This document shows, piece by piece, positions 43,813 to 53,494 of a DNA stretch of 64,000 nt. A model generated the notes under the pieces. The model had not been told where the DNA came from and made no database searches. It saw only the letters and a list, made by a program, of their open reading frames with translations. The stretch's first letter is position 1. Each line of letters begins with the position of its first letter. The DNA comes from Deltaproteobacteria bacterium (lineage in GTDB: Bacteria; Desulfobacterota; Desulfobulbia; Desulfobulbales; SURF-16), in contig JAOZSN010000001.1 in NCBI GenBank assembly GCA_029939635.1, positions 17,632 to 81,631 of the forward strand, in the 5' to 3' direction. The translations under genes and the position numbers were made by a program.

Positions 43813-44120
43813 GGTATCCTCCCTTTTGAAGTCGGTCGGGTCATTTTCCGTGATGCCTGTCATGCCTGACCCTGGTCGGCTTCATTTTTTCTTTACCCCA
43901 CCTCATTCTCAGTTTCCCAATTTCCCTAAGTTGTAATTTCCGCAAAACGTCATTAATCACCCTAATACAAGAAGATGAGCACGACTCATCCCCTCGGGTA
44001 AAATTAAAACTCCTTGACTTTCTCAACCAGAGAGCTATGAATGGTTGCTGTTGCAAATTGTAACAGAAGTACAATTTTTGATACTTATGTTATTACCTAT
44101 ATATTGTTAAGGAGAAAATT

Positions 44121-44711
44121 ATGACTGACTCAATCATGCCCAGCCCAGACCTGGCCTTACAGCAACTTTTAGATGGCAATAAACGCTTTGTCAGCACCTC
44201 CCTCACCCACCCCAATCAGGATGGTGATCGTCGGATTGCCCTGGGTAATGGTCAGGCCCCCTTTGCTGCTGTTCTGGCCTGTGCAGATTCTCGTGTCCCA
44301 CCGGAGGTGCTTTTCGATCAAGGCCTAGGTGATCTATTTGTAGTACGGGTAGCCGGAAATATCCTCAACGACCAAATCTTAGGCAGCCTGGAATATACCG
44401 CCCTTCATTTAAATACCCCATTAATTGTGGTCTTAGGCCATACCAGCTGTGGTGCCATTGGCGCTGTAGCCCAAGGGGCTGAACTAGAAGGACATATTGC
44501 CTCTTTGGCACCTGCCATCCAACCTGCCGTTGATAAGGTTCGCGACATGGAAGGTGATCTAACCGATAATGCCGCTAAAGAAGTGGCACGGATGACAGCT
44601 GAAGAATTAATAAACTCTGAGCCAATCATGGCTAAGCTGGTTAAAGAGGGTAAGCTAAAGATTGTACCAGCCTTCTATGAGTTGGAATCAGGTGAGATAA
44701 CTATGCTGTAA
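44121..44711 (+). CDS. Beta-class carbonic anhydrase
   Basis: A 196-residue beta-carbonic anhydrase. Zinc ligands are C54 (CADSR, with the D56/R58 dyad), H107 and C110 (HTSCG). Length and motifs fit the bacterial family. It interconverts CO2 and bicarbonate in the cytoplasm; no signal peptide is seen. It has AAGGAG seven bases before its ATG and its own terminator, and lies 441 bases after the HyfI-like gene, so it is probably a separate unit. Its position beside the LCIB-like/Ehr operon supports a shared inorganic-carbon role. Confidence 0.95.
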   Translation: MTDSIMPSPDLALQQLLDGNKRFVSTSLTHPNQDGDRRIALGNGQAPFAAVLACADSRVPPEVLFDQGLGDLFVVRVAGNILNDQILGSLEYTALHLNTPLIVVLGHTSCGAIGAVAQGAELEGHIASLAPAIQPAVDKVRDMEGDLTDNAAKEVARMTAEELINSEPIMAKLVKEGKLKIVPAFYELESGEITML

Positions 44712-44732
44712 ACAGTTAGTTCCAGCAAAATA

Positions 44733-44779
44733 TGCAGGAAATTAAGGCAGCTGCAGCTTAATTTCCTGCATTTTTTTAG
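44733..44779 (+). terminator. Rho-independent terminator of the carbonic anhydrase gene
   Basis: ATGCAGGAAATTAAG (44733-44747) and CTTAATTTCCTGCAT (44758-44772) form a 15-pair perfect stem with a ten-base loop, followed by TTTTTTT. Confidence 0.9.
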
Positions 44780-44933
44780 CATCTGCCTTAAAGACTGTCT
44801 CACTCCTAGTAAATACCAAACCCCTACTCTCAAACCGTTTCAGCGTACGCCACAGAGAGCCATAGAGTATTCAACAATATTCTCCAACTCCCTGGCACTG
44901 GCCGGCACTTTCTCCGCTTCGCTGTTATTCGCC

Positions 44934-47900
44934 TCAAGGCAACAGTAAATGGATCTCCTGCCACTTCTTTTTTAAGCGCTTTGCAGATATAGGAAAACGG
45001 GTCTTAAGCTCCTGGGCAAAGAGGGATATTTTAAACTCCTCAATCATACTGGCAAAAATAAGTAATTGCTCTTGCAATTCAGGTGAGAGGCCCTGCTGAT
45101 GTTGAATATCAGCCAGCTGCTCTAGAAACGGTTGTACCTTAACCTGGCGACCACTATCCTTACCAGGATCTTGCACCTTACGCTCAAGACGTATCTTTAA
45201 ACCTTTGAGGTAGCGCGGAATTTCGCGCAGCACCTCTGGGGTCATTTCTTGCAGAAAACCAGGGGGTAAATACCGCCCCACCGCTTGCCGAAAAAGATCA
45301 CACTCCTCAGCTTGTACGCCAAAAAACTTTTTTCCCCTGCCCTGCTCCTCCAGCCCACTGATAAAATCAAGGGTTGCCCGGCGCTCCAACAAGACTGTCT
45401 CCACATCAGCTAAAATCTTTGTACCCAAGGCAAAAACACCATGCTGGCGTACCTCTGCTAAGGTTGTATCAAACTCGTCTCTGCTGGGAATAATGCCGTC
45501 ATGACAATGAAAAACACCACGAAGGATGAAGTAGAAAAAGTCCTGATTAAACTCTTCGTGACTTCCCAGCCCTTCATACAAGGCCCAATGACGGCGGGAT
45601 AGTTGAAAATCAGAACGCAAGGGCCGGCATTTCTTGGCAAACTGCAGGCGATAGAGATAGAGCAGACCATCACGACTCTGCCGACGCTGCTCCTGCTGGT
45701 CACGAAAGAGACGAATGGCGACACCACCCTGCCCATCACGCACAAGACCAGGGAAGACAAACCCCACCAACTGCCCCCCCTTACCATGCAATGGAAAACG
45801 GGGTTTAAGATCAGCAAAATCCCATCCTGTCACTCCTTGCCGCTCAAGATGCTTGAGAGAGGTAAGATCAGCAGTACCCTTGTTATCCTGGCTCTCAGTA
45901 TACAATGTCTGGGGATCACGGGAGACTGCCACAGCCTTAGCCTCATCATCCACCAATTCAAAACGCATCTGCAGATGGGTGGGCAGGTTCGAGGTCACCC
46001 ACATGGAAGGTTCAACCCGTAACTGGAATTTTTGTAATATGGCCACCTCTAGCTGACGAAAGAGATTCCCCTGATATGGTACTAATTCGGCACGTAACAA
46101 GGCTGCACTGCGTGGAATTGGCACCAATTTACGCCGTACTGACTTGGGCAGGCCTTTAAGCAGCCCCACCAGCTTCTCCTCCAGTAAGCCTGGCACCAAC
46201 CACTCAAAATATTCCTGCTTGGCATAGCTGGCTAATTTACGGGGGATAACTACCGAGATACCATCACGGTCACCACCTGGATCAAAACAATAGTTAAGCT
46301 TAAAAGTAAGCTCACCACAGTTCAACTGCTGGGGAAAATGTTCAAGCCCCTCATCTGTTTCCTGGCGCAAGAGATCCTCTCGCACCATAAGCAACATCTC
46401 GTCACCCTGGGCCTTAATAAACGCAGTCAAACTCTGACGACAGACAACCTCTGTGGGCAGGCGGTCATCATAAAATTTATGAATATCAAGCTCATCAACC
46501 AATCGCTGGCGGGTACGTTCTTCTAGCTCCTCCAATGTGGCCTGAAGATCTTGGTTCTTATGTAGAAAGGCAAAATGGCCACCAAGCTCCCCCTCCACCA
46601 AGGCGGTCTGGATAAAGATCTCGCGCGTCTCCTCTGGGTTAATGGTGGCAAAATTCACCCGTCGCCCAGCGACAATTATCAGACCAAAGAGGCTCACCTG
46701 TTCCCTGGCCACCACCTGACCCCGTTTCTTCTGCCAGTGCGGATCACTATGGCTCTTCTTGCACAATTCCCCAGCCAGAGGTTCCAACCACTGGGGCTGG
46801 ATAGTGGCCACATTGCGGGCAAAGAGACGGGAGGTCTCCACCAACTCCCCGGCCATGATCCATTGTCCAGCCTTGCCAAAGAGGCTGGAACCAGGAAAGA
46901 TCATCAGCTCCTTATTTCGCGCACCCTGATAAAAATTCTTTGTCTTCTTCAGACCAATATGGCGCAAGTTTCCGGCCAGAATGGCACGATGCACCTGATC
47001 ATAGCTTGCCTCTGCATCCAGCAAGACAAAACGAATCCCCCGTTTGCCTTGACGCCCCTGTTCAGCCAAGATGGTGCTGATCTGGTCATGAATATCACGC
47101 CATTCACGCATACGTTGATAGGAGAGAAAGTTCTTCTTACAAAATTTACGTGCCTGACTGGCACTTTTTGCCACTGCCCCATGATACTTTTCCCACAGCA
47201 CCAAAAAGGAAGAAAAATCAGAACCCTTACCGCTGAAACTGGCGTGAGCAGCATCAGCCTGCTTTTCTTGACCCAAAGGACGAATACGTGGGTCCTGCAC
47301 CGACAAGGCAGCGGCAATAATGACCACTTCTCGCACACAATTTTCAGAACGTGCCGCAATAATCATCCGTGACAGGCGTGGATCAAGGGGCAATCGTGCC
47401 ATGAGCCGACCATTTTTGGTCAATTTTCGCGCCTTGCTCAAAGCACCAAGCTCGGTGAGCAGACCATAGCCATCATTAATTGCTCTACCTCCGGGTGGAT
47501 CAACAAAGGCAAAGCGGGCCGGATCTCCGAGGCGCAGATGGATCATGCGCAAAATGACCTCGGCCAGGCTGGAACGCAGAATCTCAGGTCTGGTAAACTC
47601 CTCACGGTTGCTATAATCATCTTCAGAAAAGAGACGAACACATATACCAGGGCCTACCCGCCCACACCGTCCCGCCCGTTGATCACAGCTGGCCTGGGAG
47701 ATCTTAGTGACCGGCAGCTTAGTGGTACGGGCCCGAGGATTATAGGACAAAATACGAGCAAGTCCAGTATCCACCACGTAGCGGATACCAGGCACGGTAA
47801 GGGATGTCTCTGCTACATTGGTTGCCACCACCACCTTGCAGCGCTTCTGTTGGGCAAAGATACGTCCCTGGTCAGCACCAGCTAACCGGCCATACAGGGG

Positions 47901-48680
47901 CAATACTAAAGGTGTATTTTGGCTAAACAGGCTGGCTAGACGTTTTTGCAAGACCTCTACGGTCTCACGGATATCGCGCTCCGTGGGCATGAAGAGAAGT
48001 AGATCAGCCAACCCTTCCGCTGTGAGCAAATTCACTGCTGCGGTAACGGCATTATCCACATAGGCGGCCTCATCAAGACTACCTTCATCTTCATAACGCA
48101 TTTCAACCGGGAAGGTGCGACCCGTCACCTCAATGATTGGCGCATTGCCAAAGGCCTTGGCAAACTTGGCGGTATCAATGGTGGCTGAGGTGATGATAAG
48201 TTTAAGATCCGGCCGTTTCTGGAGCAGTGGTTTACAAATGCCGAGCAAAAAATCGATATTAAGGGAGCGCTCATGGGCCTCATCAATGATGATGGTATCA
48301 TAACGAGAGAGGAGACGATCACCATTGGCCTCGGCCAGGAGAATACCATCGGTCATAAACTTTATGCGGGTGGCCTTGGAGGTATGATCACGAAAGCGAA
48401 TCTTATAGCCAACCATGCTCCCCTGCTCTCCAAGCTCAAAGGAGACCCGCTTAGCAATGGTGGTGGCAGCAATACGACGGGGTTGGGTGCAGCCGATAAT
48501 GCCCTGCTGCCCCCGCCCTGCCTCCAGGCACATTTTGGGCAACTGGGTGGTTTTACCTGAACCAGTATCTCCAGCGACAATCAGCACCTGGTGATTGCTG
48601 ATAGCCTCCACTATGGAGGCACGTGCCTGACTGATGGGTAATTCTGGGGGATAGGATAGTGCTGAAACAAATGAATGCAT
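44934..48680 (-). CDS. hrpA: ATP-dependent RNA helicase HrpA
   Basis: A 1,248-residue DEAH-box helicase. It has Walker A GDTGSGKT (37-44), DEAH (133-136), SATIDTAKFAK (motif III), and motif VI QRAGRCGRVGPG, then helicase-associated regions and a long C-terminal DUF3418 segment, which is diagnostic for HrpA rather than HrpB. It unwinds structured RNA or remodels ribonucleoproteins; in E. coli it acts on fimbrial mRNA and stalled ribosomes. ATG start with no strong Shine-Dalgarno sequence in view. Convergent with the carbonic anhydrase gene. Confidence 0.94.
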   Translation of the reverse strand: MHSFVSALSYPPELPISQARASIVEAISNHQVLIVAGDTGSGKTTQLPKMCLEAGRGQQGIIGCTQPRRIAATTIAKRVSFELGEQGSMVGYKIRFRDHTSKATRIKFMTDGILLAEANGDRLLSRYDTIIIDEAHERSLNIDFLLGICKPLLQKRPDLKLIITSATIDTAKFAKAFGNAPIIEVTGRTFPVEMRYEDEGSLDEAAYVDNAVTAAVNLLTAEGLADLLLFMPTERDIRETVEVLQKRLASLFSQNTPLVLPLYGRLAGADQGRIFAQQKRCKVVVATNVAETSLTVPGIRYVVDTGLARILSYNPRARTTKLPVTKISQASCDQRAGRCGRVGPGICVRLFSEDDYSNREEFTRPEILRSSLAEVILRMIHLRLGDPARFAFVDPPGGRAINDGYGLLTELGALSKARKLTKNGRLMARLPLDPRLSRMIIAARSENCVREVVIIAAALSVQDPRIRPLGQEKQADAAHASFSGKGSDFSSFLVLWEKYHGAVAKSASQARKFCKKNFLSYQRMREWRDIHDQISTILAEQGRQGKRGIRFVLLDAEASYDQVHRAILAGNLRHIGLKKTKNFYQGARNKELMIFPGSSLFGKAGQWIMAGELVETSRLFARNVATIQPQWLEPLAGELCKKSHSDPHWQKKRGQVVAREQVSLFGLIIVAGRRVNFATINPEETREIFIQTALVEGELGGHFAFLHKNQDLQATLEELEERTRQRLVDELDIHKFYDDRLPTEVVCRQSLTAFIKAQGDEMLLMVREDLLRQETDEGLEHFPQQLNCGELTFKLNYCFDPGGDRDGISVVIPRKLASYAKQEYFEWLVPGLLEEKLVGLLKGLPKSVRRKLVPIPRSAALLRAELVPYQGNLFRQLEVAILQKFQLRVEPSMWVTSNLPTHLQMRFELVDDEAKAVAVSRDPQTLYTESQDNKGTADLTSLKHLERQGVTGWDFADLKPRFPLHGKGGQLVGFVFPGLVRDGQGGVAIRLFRDQQEQRRQSRDGLLYLYRLQFAKKCRPLRSDFQLSRRHWALYEGLGSHEEFNQDFFYFILRGVFHCHDGIIPSRDEFDTTLAEVRQHGVFALGTKILADVETVLLERRATLDFISGLEEQGRGKKFFGVQAEECDLFRQAVGRYLPPGFLQEMTPEVLREIPRYLKGLKIRLERKVQDPGKDSGRQVKVQPFLEQLADIQHQQGLSPELQEQLLIFASMIEEFKISLFAQELKTRFPISAKRLKKKWQEIHLLLP

Positions 48681-48987
48681 AGATGATGAGCTACAGGTAA
48701 ATAATTTTCAATATTAAGGCGTAAAGTTAATGAGTTACGAATACCAGCTACCGTTTACAGGTGGACAGGAACCATTTTAAGCAGTGCTTTTACCCCATAA
48801 ATATGAACAGAAACCATTAGAATGTTTTAAAAAAAATTGAAATCAACGAAACTTTCTGCCTATAATCAATGGTAATGTAAACAGTTGGTTACATGGGGCA
48901 AGTACAGGTGCCATAAAAAAGGCTACTAACCTACCATCTCCAGCGGGAAACTCCAAGACCGTTCATACTATAACAAGCAGGTGAAAA
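48681..48987. other. Intergenic region between divergent hrpA and actin-like genes
   Basis: 307 bases without a credible gene. It contains a possible hairpin near 48887-48940 (GGTTA...TAACC enclosing GGCA...TGCC) in the leader of the actin-like gene. I do not recognise a known riboswitch. GCAGGTGAAA lies just upstream of the ATG at 48988. Confidence 0.3.
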
Positions 48988-50175
48988 ATGGCGAAGTTAA
49001 AGAAATCTCATAAAGGCAGGCCACAGGGCAGCTACTCCAACCCCAACCAGACGAAGGCAACCAGTCATACTGAGGAAGGAGGAGAGGAAACCCTGGAAGA
49101 TCTGGAAACCATCGAGACTGCCATGGAAGCATCCCAAAAAACTATTGTTTCCAGAGATAAAGAAATCGGTGAAGGGGCAGAACGTCCCAACGGCCCTGTT
49201 GGCCTGGATATCGGTACCAGCCATATCGTTATTGCCCAAAATGTTGGTCGTCATATCAGTACTGTCAACCAGCTCAATGCTTTTTTCACCATTCCTTATT
49301 CTAAATTTACCAAGAAAATTCTCATTGAAAACGAGATCACCTTCTTTGAGAAAAACGATCTGTTTTACATCCTGGGCTATTCAGCAGAAAATTTTGCCAA
49401 CATGTTCAACACCAATACCCGCCGCACCATGGAACGTGGATTGTTGACCAATAAGGAAGATGAGGGCATTAATGTCCTGCAATCTATCATCAAGACCCTG
49501 ATCGCCAAGCCAGACAAGCCCAACGAAATAATCTGCTTCTCCTTACCCGGTAACCCGGCCGATAACTCCAGTTCTGTGGTCTACCATGAATCTATCTTGA
49601 AGATGTTCCTGGCCAGCCTCGGGTATCGTCCTATCTCCATCAATGAGGGATTAGCCACAGTCATGGCAGAGTTGGCCAATGACAACTTTACCGGCCTTGG
49701 TATCTCCATGGGTGGTGGCATGTGTAATATCTGCCTATCCTACCTCTCTGTACCAGTACTCACCTTCAGCATCCAACGCGGTGGTGATTATGTCGACAAT
49801 ATGGTCAGTGCCTCTGTAGGCGAGCCTGCCACCAGGATTAAGTTGATCAAAGAAAATTCCCTGGATTTAAGCCGTGCCCCCCAAGACCGGATAGAGACGG
49901 CTCTGGCCATCTACTACGTGGATCTCATCTCCCACCTGCTGGAGACCCTGGAACATGAGCTGAAGTCTTCAGATAAGATGCCAAACATCAATAACCCCAT
50001 CCCCATTGCCTTGAGTGGCGGCACAGTGCTGCCTGCTGGTTTTAAAGAACTCTTTGAAAAGAGCTTAAAGAAAGTCAACCTGCCAGTGGAAATCTCAGAT
50101 ATCCGCATCTCCGACGACCCGCTGAACACCACAGCCAAAGGTGCCATGGTCATGGCGTTGTCTGAAGAAATCTAA
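48988..50175 (+). CDS. Actin-like ATPase (MreB/DnaK superfamily)
   Basis: A 395-residue protein with a basic, low-complexity N-terminal tail (about 1-65, rich in K, Q, E) followed by an actin-fold ATPase. It has phosphate-1 loop GLDIGTSHIV (about 72-81), phosphate-2 loop LGISMGGGMCNICLS (about 241-255) and an adenosine motif ALSGGTVLPAGF (about 350-361). It lacks substrate-binding parts of DnaK and the membrane helix of MreB, so it is most likely a filament-forming or scaffold actin homologue of unknown role. It is monocistronic, ending in a strong terminator. A PilZ gene lies convergent downstream. Confidence 0.8.
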   Translation: MAKLKKSHKGRPQGSYSNPNQTKATSHTEEGGEETLEDLETIETAMEASQKTIVSRDKEIGEGAERPNGPVGLDIGTSHIVIAQNVGRHISTVNQLNAFFTIPYSKFTKKILIENEITFFEKNDLFYILGYSAENFANMFNTNTRRTMERGLLTNKEDEGINVLQSIIKTLIAKPDKPNEIICFSLPGNPADNSSSVVYHESILKMFLASLGYRPISINEGLATVMAELANDNFTGLGISMGGGMCNICLSYLSVPVLTFSIQRGGDYVDNMVSASVGEPATRIKLIKENSLDLSRAPQDRIETALAIYYVDLISHLLETLEHELKSSDKMPNINNPIPIALSGGTVLPAGFKELFEKSLKKVNLPVEISDIRISDDPLNTTAKGAMVMALSEEI

Positions 50176-50208
50176 ATCACTAACACCAGAAGTTAGGCGC
50201 GAGTAAAC

Positions 50209-50247
50209 AAAAAAAAAGCGACTGGAATTTTTCCAGTCGCTTTTTTT
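50209..50247 (+). terminator. Rho-independent terminator after the actin-like gene
   Basis: A-run, then GCGACTGGAA (50218-50227), loop TTT, TTCCAGTCGC (50231-50240) and seven Ts. The A-run on the left side makes it usable in both directions, so it may also end the convergent PilZ gene. Confidence 0.93.
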
Positions 50248-50277
50248 ATGCCATGTCCTGAAACCTGACACCTCAAG

Positions 50278-50772
50278 TTATGGCATCAAATAAAACCCTA
50301 AGGCCTTATCATAAGCTGGCGAATCAGCCTCAGCAAACTGACAGCCTACAAAGCCTTGACCAATGGAACGCACGGTGGCCCGTCGCTTGATATTGGTGCC
50401 TGCTTGGTCATCCAAGATAAATTGCACCATGACATCATCTCCCTCACGCAGGTCGTGGGCCCCTGAGATGGACAAGGCCAGTCCGCTGAGGGAGAGATCA
50501 GCAATCTTACATTTAAGATTAGGCTCCTGCATCTCCACCCGCCGTAAATCCATATCTAGTTTGGCATATTTCCCATCGATATTGGTTGATTTCCTGTACC
50601 GCTCCCGGAAATCAAGGGAGGCAGAAAAGCTATCGCCACAGGTACACTTCACCTTGAGGGAATGCTTATGACCCTTAAATTTGACTACCGATATCAGCTT
50701 CATAATGCCGCAGTGTGGGCATTTTATCGCTGCCAAATTTTCTTTATTTACATGAACTCGCTTAGCAATCAT
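50278..50772 (-). CDS. PilZ-domain c-di-GMP effector with zinc ribbon
   Basis: A 164-residue protein. The N-terminal part is a zinc ribbon (CPHCG ... KCTCGD, about 19-50). A PilZ domain follows, with the c-di-GMP motif RERYR (RxxxR) and DLSLSG (D/N-x-S-x-x-G). PilZ proteins bind c-di-GMP and act on motility, polysaccharide or pili. The start is set at ATG 50772 because GGGGGAG lies just upstream; a longer frame exists but adds no domain. Two GGDEF proteins near the right end of the window could supply the ligand. Confidence 0.87.
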   Translation of the reverse strand: MIAKRVHVNKENLAAIKCPHCGIMKLISVVKFKGHKHSLKVKCTCGDSFSASLDFRERYRKSTNIDGKYAKLDMDLRRVEMQEPNLKCKIADLSLSGLALSISGAHDLREGDDVMVQFILDDQAGTNIKRRATVRSIGQGFVGCQFAEADSPAYDKALGFYLMP

Positions 50773-51256
50773 CCTACTCCCCCAAAAAAATATCTTGATC
50801 AACCACTGTCACCCGTAAAACAACAAAAAAAATGGTTGAAATTTTCCCCGTGAAATATACAGTGTGATGCCTTCTCCCCCCAACTTGCCGACTTAACAGA
50901 CCGCAATTGGGAGGTGCAAAAAGACAATCACTCTTTCTCATCTATAGAATAGATGCGTTTAACATTTTATCATTATAACAAATTTTCAAAGGAGAAAAGA
51001 GATTTTTTCCACCCAATTGCTGAGCAAGCACCTGTTTTATTTAATTTATCAAACCAGTGCTGACCAGAAAAAGCAAAAAGCAAATGAGCGCGCCGCCATA
51101 ATATCAATAGGTTACAATGATTTAAGCCTCGATCCACGCTTAAACAACCGCCAAACAAACCTTCCCAGACACCTAGACAACTGTACAGAAAAATATTATC
51201 ATGATTTCAATAAATTAACCTTCATTCCCTGACTTATCCCCTTTCTAGAGATTACC
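50773..51256. other. AT-rich intergenic region before the PAS histidine kinase
   Basis: 484 bases between divergent genes. A 71-codon frame at 51017-51232 has an AAGGAG about 20 bases upstream, but a TTG start and no recognisable composition, so I do not call it. No clear promoter or riboswitch seen. Confidence 0.4.
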
Positions 51257-52342
51257 ATGGCAACATCTCCCCACCCAGAATACGATGCCCAGTTGTTCCC
51301 GGAAATTCTCCAGAATATCCATCTCGGCCTTATTCTTCTCGATATCGAGCATGAAGAGATTGCCTTTTGCAATACCCAGGCATCCGAAATACTGGCCTTA
51401 AGCAAGCTAGACTGTGATTACCACGCGTTCTATGGACTGCTGCAGACAGCCATTGAACAATTACTTGAATCTCCTGAAGACCATGAAGAAAAAACGGTGG
51501 AAAACCATGGTGAACGCTTTATTGGCTACAGTCTGACCAAACCTGCCAATGGCCAATATATTTCGGTGCTTATGCAGGATATCACTGACCAAAAACGCAT
51601 GGACTCTATTGCCGAAGCAGCAGTGAGTATGAATAATATTGGCTATATATTCTCAGGAATTCGCCACGAAATCGGCAACCCCCTGAACTCCATCAAAATG
51701 GCCATCACTGTCTTGCATAAAAATATGGACCGCTATTCTCCCAAGGAGATCAAAGTCTACTTTGATCGCATTTTTGAAGATATTGGTCGCGTTGAACATC
51801 TGCTCAAATCATTCAAAAATTTCAATATGTATGAAAGTCCTAAGAACGAGGTCATGGATCTCTCTGACTTTATCATGCATAATACCCAACTAATTGCCGC
51901 TTATTCTGGTGTGAAGGATAAAATGATAGGAATCAGTGTTGACGTTGAGCCAGGATCTGAATGGGTTCTTGTAGACCGGCGTGCTTTGCAACAGGTAACC
52001 ATGAATTTACTGGCCAATGCCATGGATGCTATGCAAGAAAACCCAGAGGCACGGTTACTGATTAGTTCGCGAGCTCTTAGCAGTAATATCCTCTTAGAAA
52101 TTAAGGATAATGGCTGCGGAATCCCGCCTGAGACCCTGCAAGACATCTTTAAACCTTTCTTTACCACCAAGGAAAAAGGCACAGGACTTGGCCTAGCCCT
52201 ATCCAAAAAAATGCTTTCCCAGATGAACTGTGACATTGATGTTACCAGTATCCCTGATATGGGTACCACCTTTACCATTTCAATCCCCAAGGCACGCTCG
52301 TATGAGATTAATGCCTTCCAAAACACAAAACAGGAACCTTGA
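51257..52342 (+). CDS. Soluble PAS histidine kinase
   Basis: A 361-residue cytoplasmic sensor kinase with no membrane segment. A PAS-like domain (about 15-110, NIHLGLILLDIEHEEIAFCN) precedes a DHp domain with H137 (GIRHEIGNPLN) and a HATPase domain (NLLANAMDAM, DNGCGIPPE, GTGLGLALSKK). No response regulator is adjacent, so it may signal to an unlinked partner; the orphan sigma-54 regulator at 14605-16008 in this window is one candidate, without direct evidence. The haem-binding HAMP protein downstream could be its input module. Confidence 0.9.
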   Translation: MATSPHPEYDAQLFPEILQNIHLGLILLDIEHEEIAFCNTQASEILALSKLDCDYHAFYGLLQTAIEQLLESPEDHEEKTVENHGERFIGYSLTKPANGQYISVLMQDITDQKRMDSIAEAAVSMNNIGYIFSGIRHEIGNPLNSIKMAITVLHKNMDRYSPKEIKVYFDRIFEDIGRVEHLLKSFKNFNMYESPKNEVMDLSDFIMHNTQLIAAYSGVKDKMIGISVDVEPGSEWVLVDRRALQQVTMNLLANAMDAMQENPEARLLISSRALSSNILLEIKDNGCGIPPETLQDIFKPFFTTKEKGTGLGLALSKKMLSQMNCDIDVTSIPDMGTTFTISIPKARSYEINAFQNTKQEP

Positions 52343-52596
52343 CCTGATAGAGAAAAATTGTCCACTTTTTGTTGACCAGGTCACCTTCACCTTAAAATTA
52401 CCTTGTCGCAACTCGGCAGATCTCGCACAATTTAATAGATGCTCCTTTTTCACTGCAAAACTGTACTACGACACTCTGCAAGCAGCTTGTTTTAGTACCA
52501 TTACTTGACAGTCTGCATCTTGTTTTCTACAATATCAATTGGTTGTGTAATTTCATTGAGCAAAATATTTTTTCACTAATAACAGGGTAAGGATAC

Positions 52597-53469
52597 ATGG
52601 GAATTAGGGTACGTTTTTTGATCATGATGGGAATTTTGAGCCTGTTGGCCCTCATTGCCTTGGGCTGGTCCAGCTATGAATTCAGTCGCCGGGCTGCCAT
52701 GGATGAGGCAAAGAATAAAGCTGAGATTATTTTCAAATATCTCATGGCTCAACGGCAATTCTATAAAAAAGATCAGTCCCCCCTCATCTCTGAGCTTGTT
52801 GAAAAAGATCGCTTTTATCCAAGTCTCATGTCTGGCTTTGTGGCAACGCGCAAGACCTTTGATTATTTCACCAACACCATGCCAGGCTTTGTACTCAAAT
52901 ATGCCTCCACCAATCCCCTCTTGGAGTCAAACCGTGCAGACAATAATGAACTGAAGATGATTAAAAGCTTCAAAACCACTCCATCAATGAAGGAGATGCA
53001 AGGCACCATGACCAAGAATGGCATTGATTTTTTCTACCATGCCATTCCCATGAAGGTTGATAATAAAAAATGCCTGAACTGCCATGGTGACCCGGCTGAT
53101 GCTCCCAAGGATCAGGTAGAGATTTATGGTTCTACCCAAGGGTATAACTGGAAGATGGGAGAAATAGCCTCCACCTTGGTTATCTATATACCTATCTCTG
53201 GTGCCATTGCCCAGGCAAAGCAATCTGCTCTCATACTCCTTGGTATCGGTGCTGGTGGTCTGCTTTTCACCATGTTTTTTATTGGTATCTGGCTGGAGAA
53301 AGGGGTTGTTGAACCACTGGAGAAACTCAATGAAAGGACTGGTGAGATCAGTTTAGGTAAAAACCTTGATCAACCAGTCCCCATTAAGAGTAAAGATGAA
53401 ATTGGCTCCCTCGCCCGAGCCATTGATCGGCTCCGCATTAGTGTCGCCAGAATGTTGACTAGAAGATAA
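52597..53469 (+). CDS. DUF3365 haem-c sensor protein with HAMP domain
   Basis: A 290-residue membrane protein. TM1 is about residues 7-26. A periplasmic DUF3365 (Tll0287-like) domain (30-200) carries a c-type haem motif CLNCH (159-163). TM2 is about 208-230, then HAMP (about 233-285). It ends without any kinase, methyl-accepting or GGDEF output. DUF3365 domains usually sense redox state or gas through haem. It must pass its signal to a separate protein, plausibly the soluble kinase encoded just upstream. Neither the GGATAC upstream of the ATG nor any other site gives a strong ribosome binding site. Confidence 0.9.
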   Translation: MGIRVRFLIMMGILSLLALIALGWSSYEFSRRAAMDEAKNKAEIIFKYLMAQRQFYKKDQSPLISELVEKDRFYPSLMSGFVATRKTFDYFTNTMPGFVLKYASTNPLLESNRADNNELKMIKSFKTTPSMKEMQGTMTKNGIDFFYHAIPMKVDNKKCLNCHGDPADAPKDQVEIYGSTQGYNWKMGEIASTLVIYIPISGAIAQAKQSALILLGIGAGGLLFTMFFIGIWLEKGVVEPLEKLNERTGEISLGKNLDQPVPIKSKDEIGSLARAIDRLRISVARMLTRR

Positions 53470-53494
53470 ACATTACCAAGGAACCACAGAATAT

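Noticed and set aside
43841..44074. 77-codon minus frame upstream of the carbonic anhydrase gene
   Set aside because: No ribosome binding site, odd composition and no recognisable similarity.
44078..44105. TTGATA-N16-TATATT as a promoter for the carbonic anhydrase gene
   Set aside because: The start would fall inside the ribosome binding site AAGGAG, leaving no leader.
44890..44912. CGGCACTTTCTCCGCT as a plus-strand sigma-54 promoter
   Set aside because: The -12 element reads CCGC instead of TTGC and it would point only into the antisense of hrpA.
48893..48911. Minus-strand TGGCACCTGTACTTGCC as a sigma-54 promoter for hrpA
   Set aside because: GG and GC are separated by eleven bases, and sigma-54 promoters need ten.
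51017..51232. 71-codon plus frame before the PAS kinase
   Set aside because: TTG start, no family, AT-rich composition and poor placement of AAGGAG.
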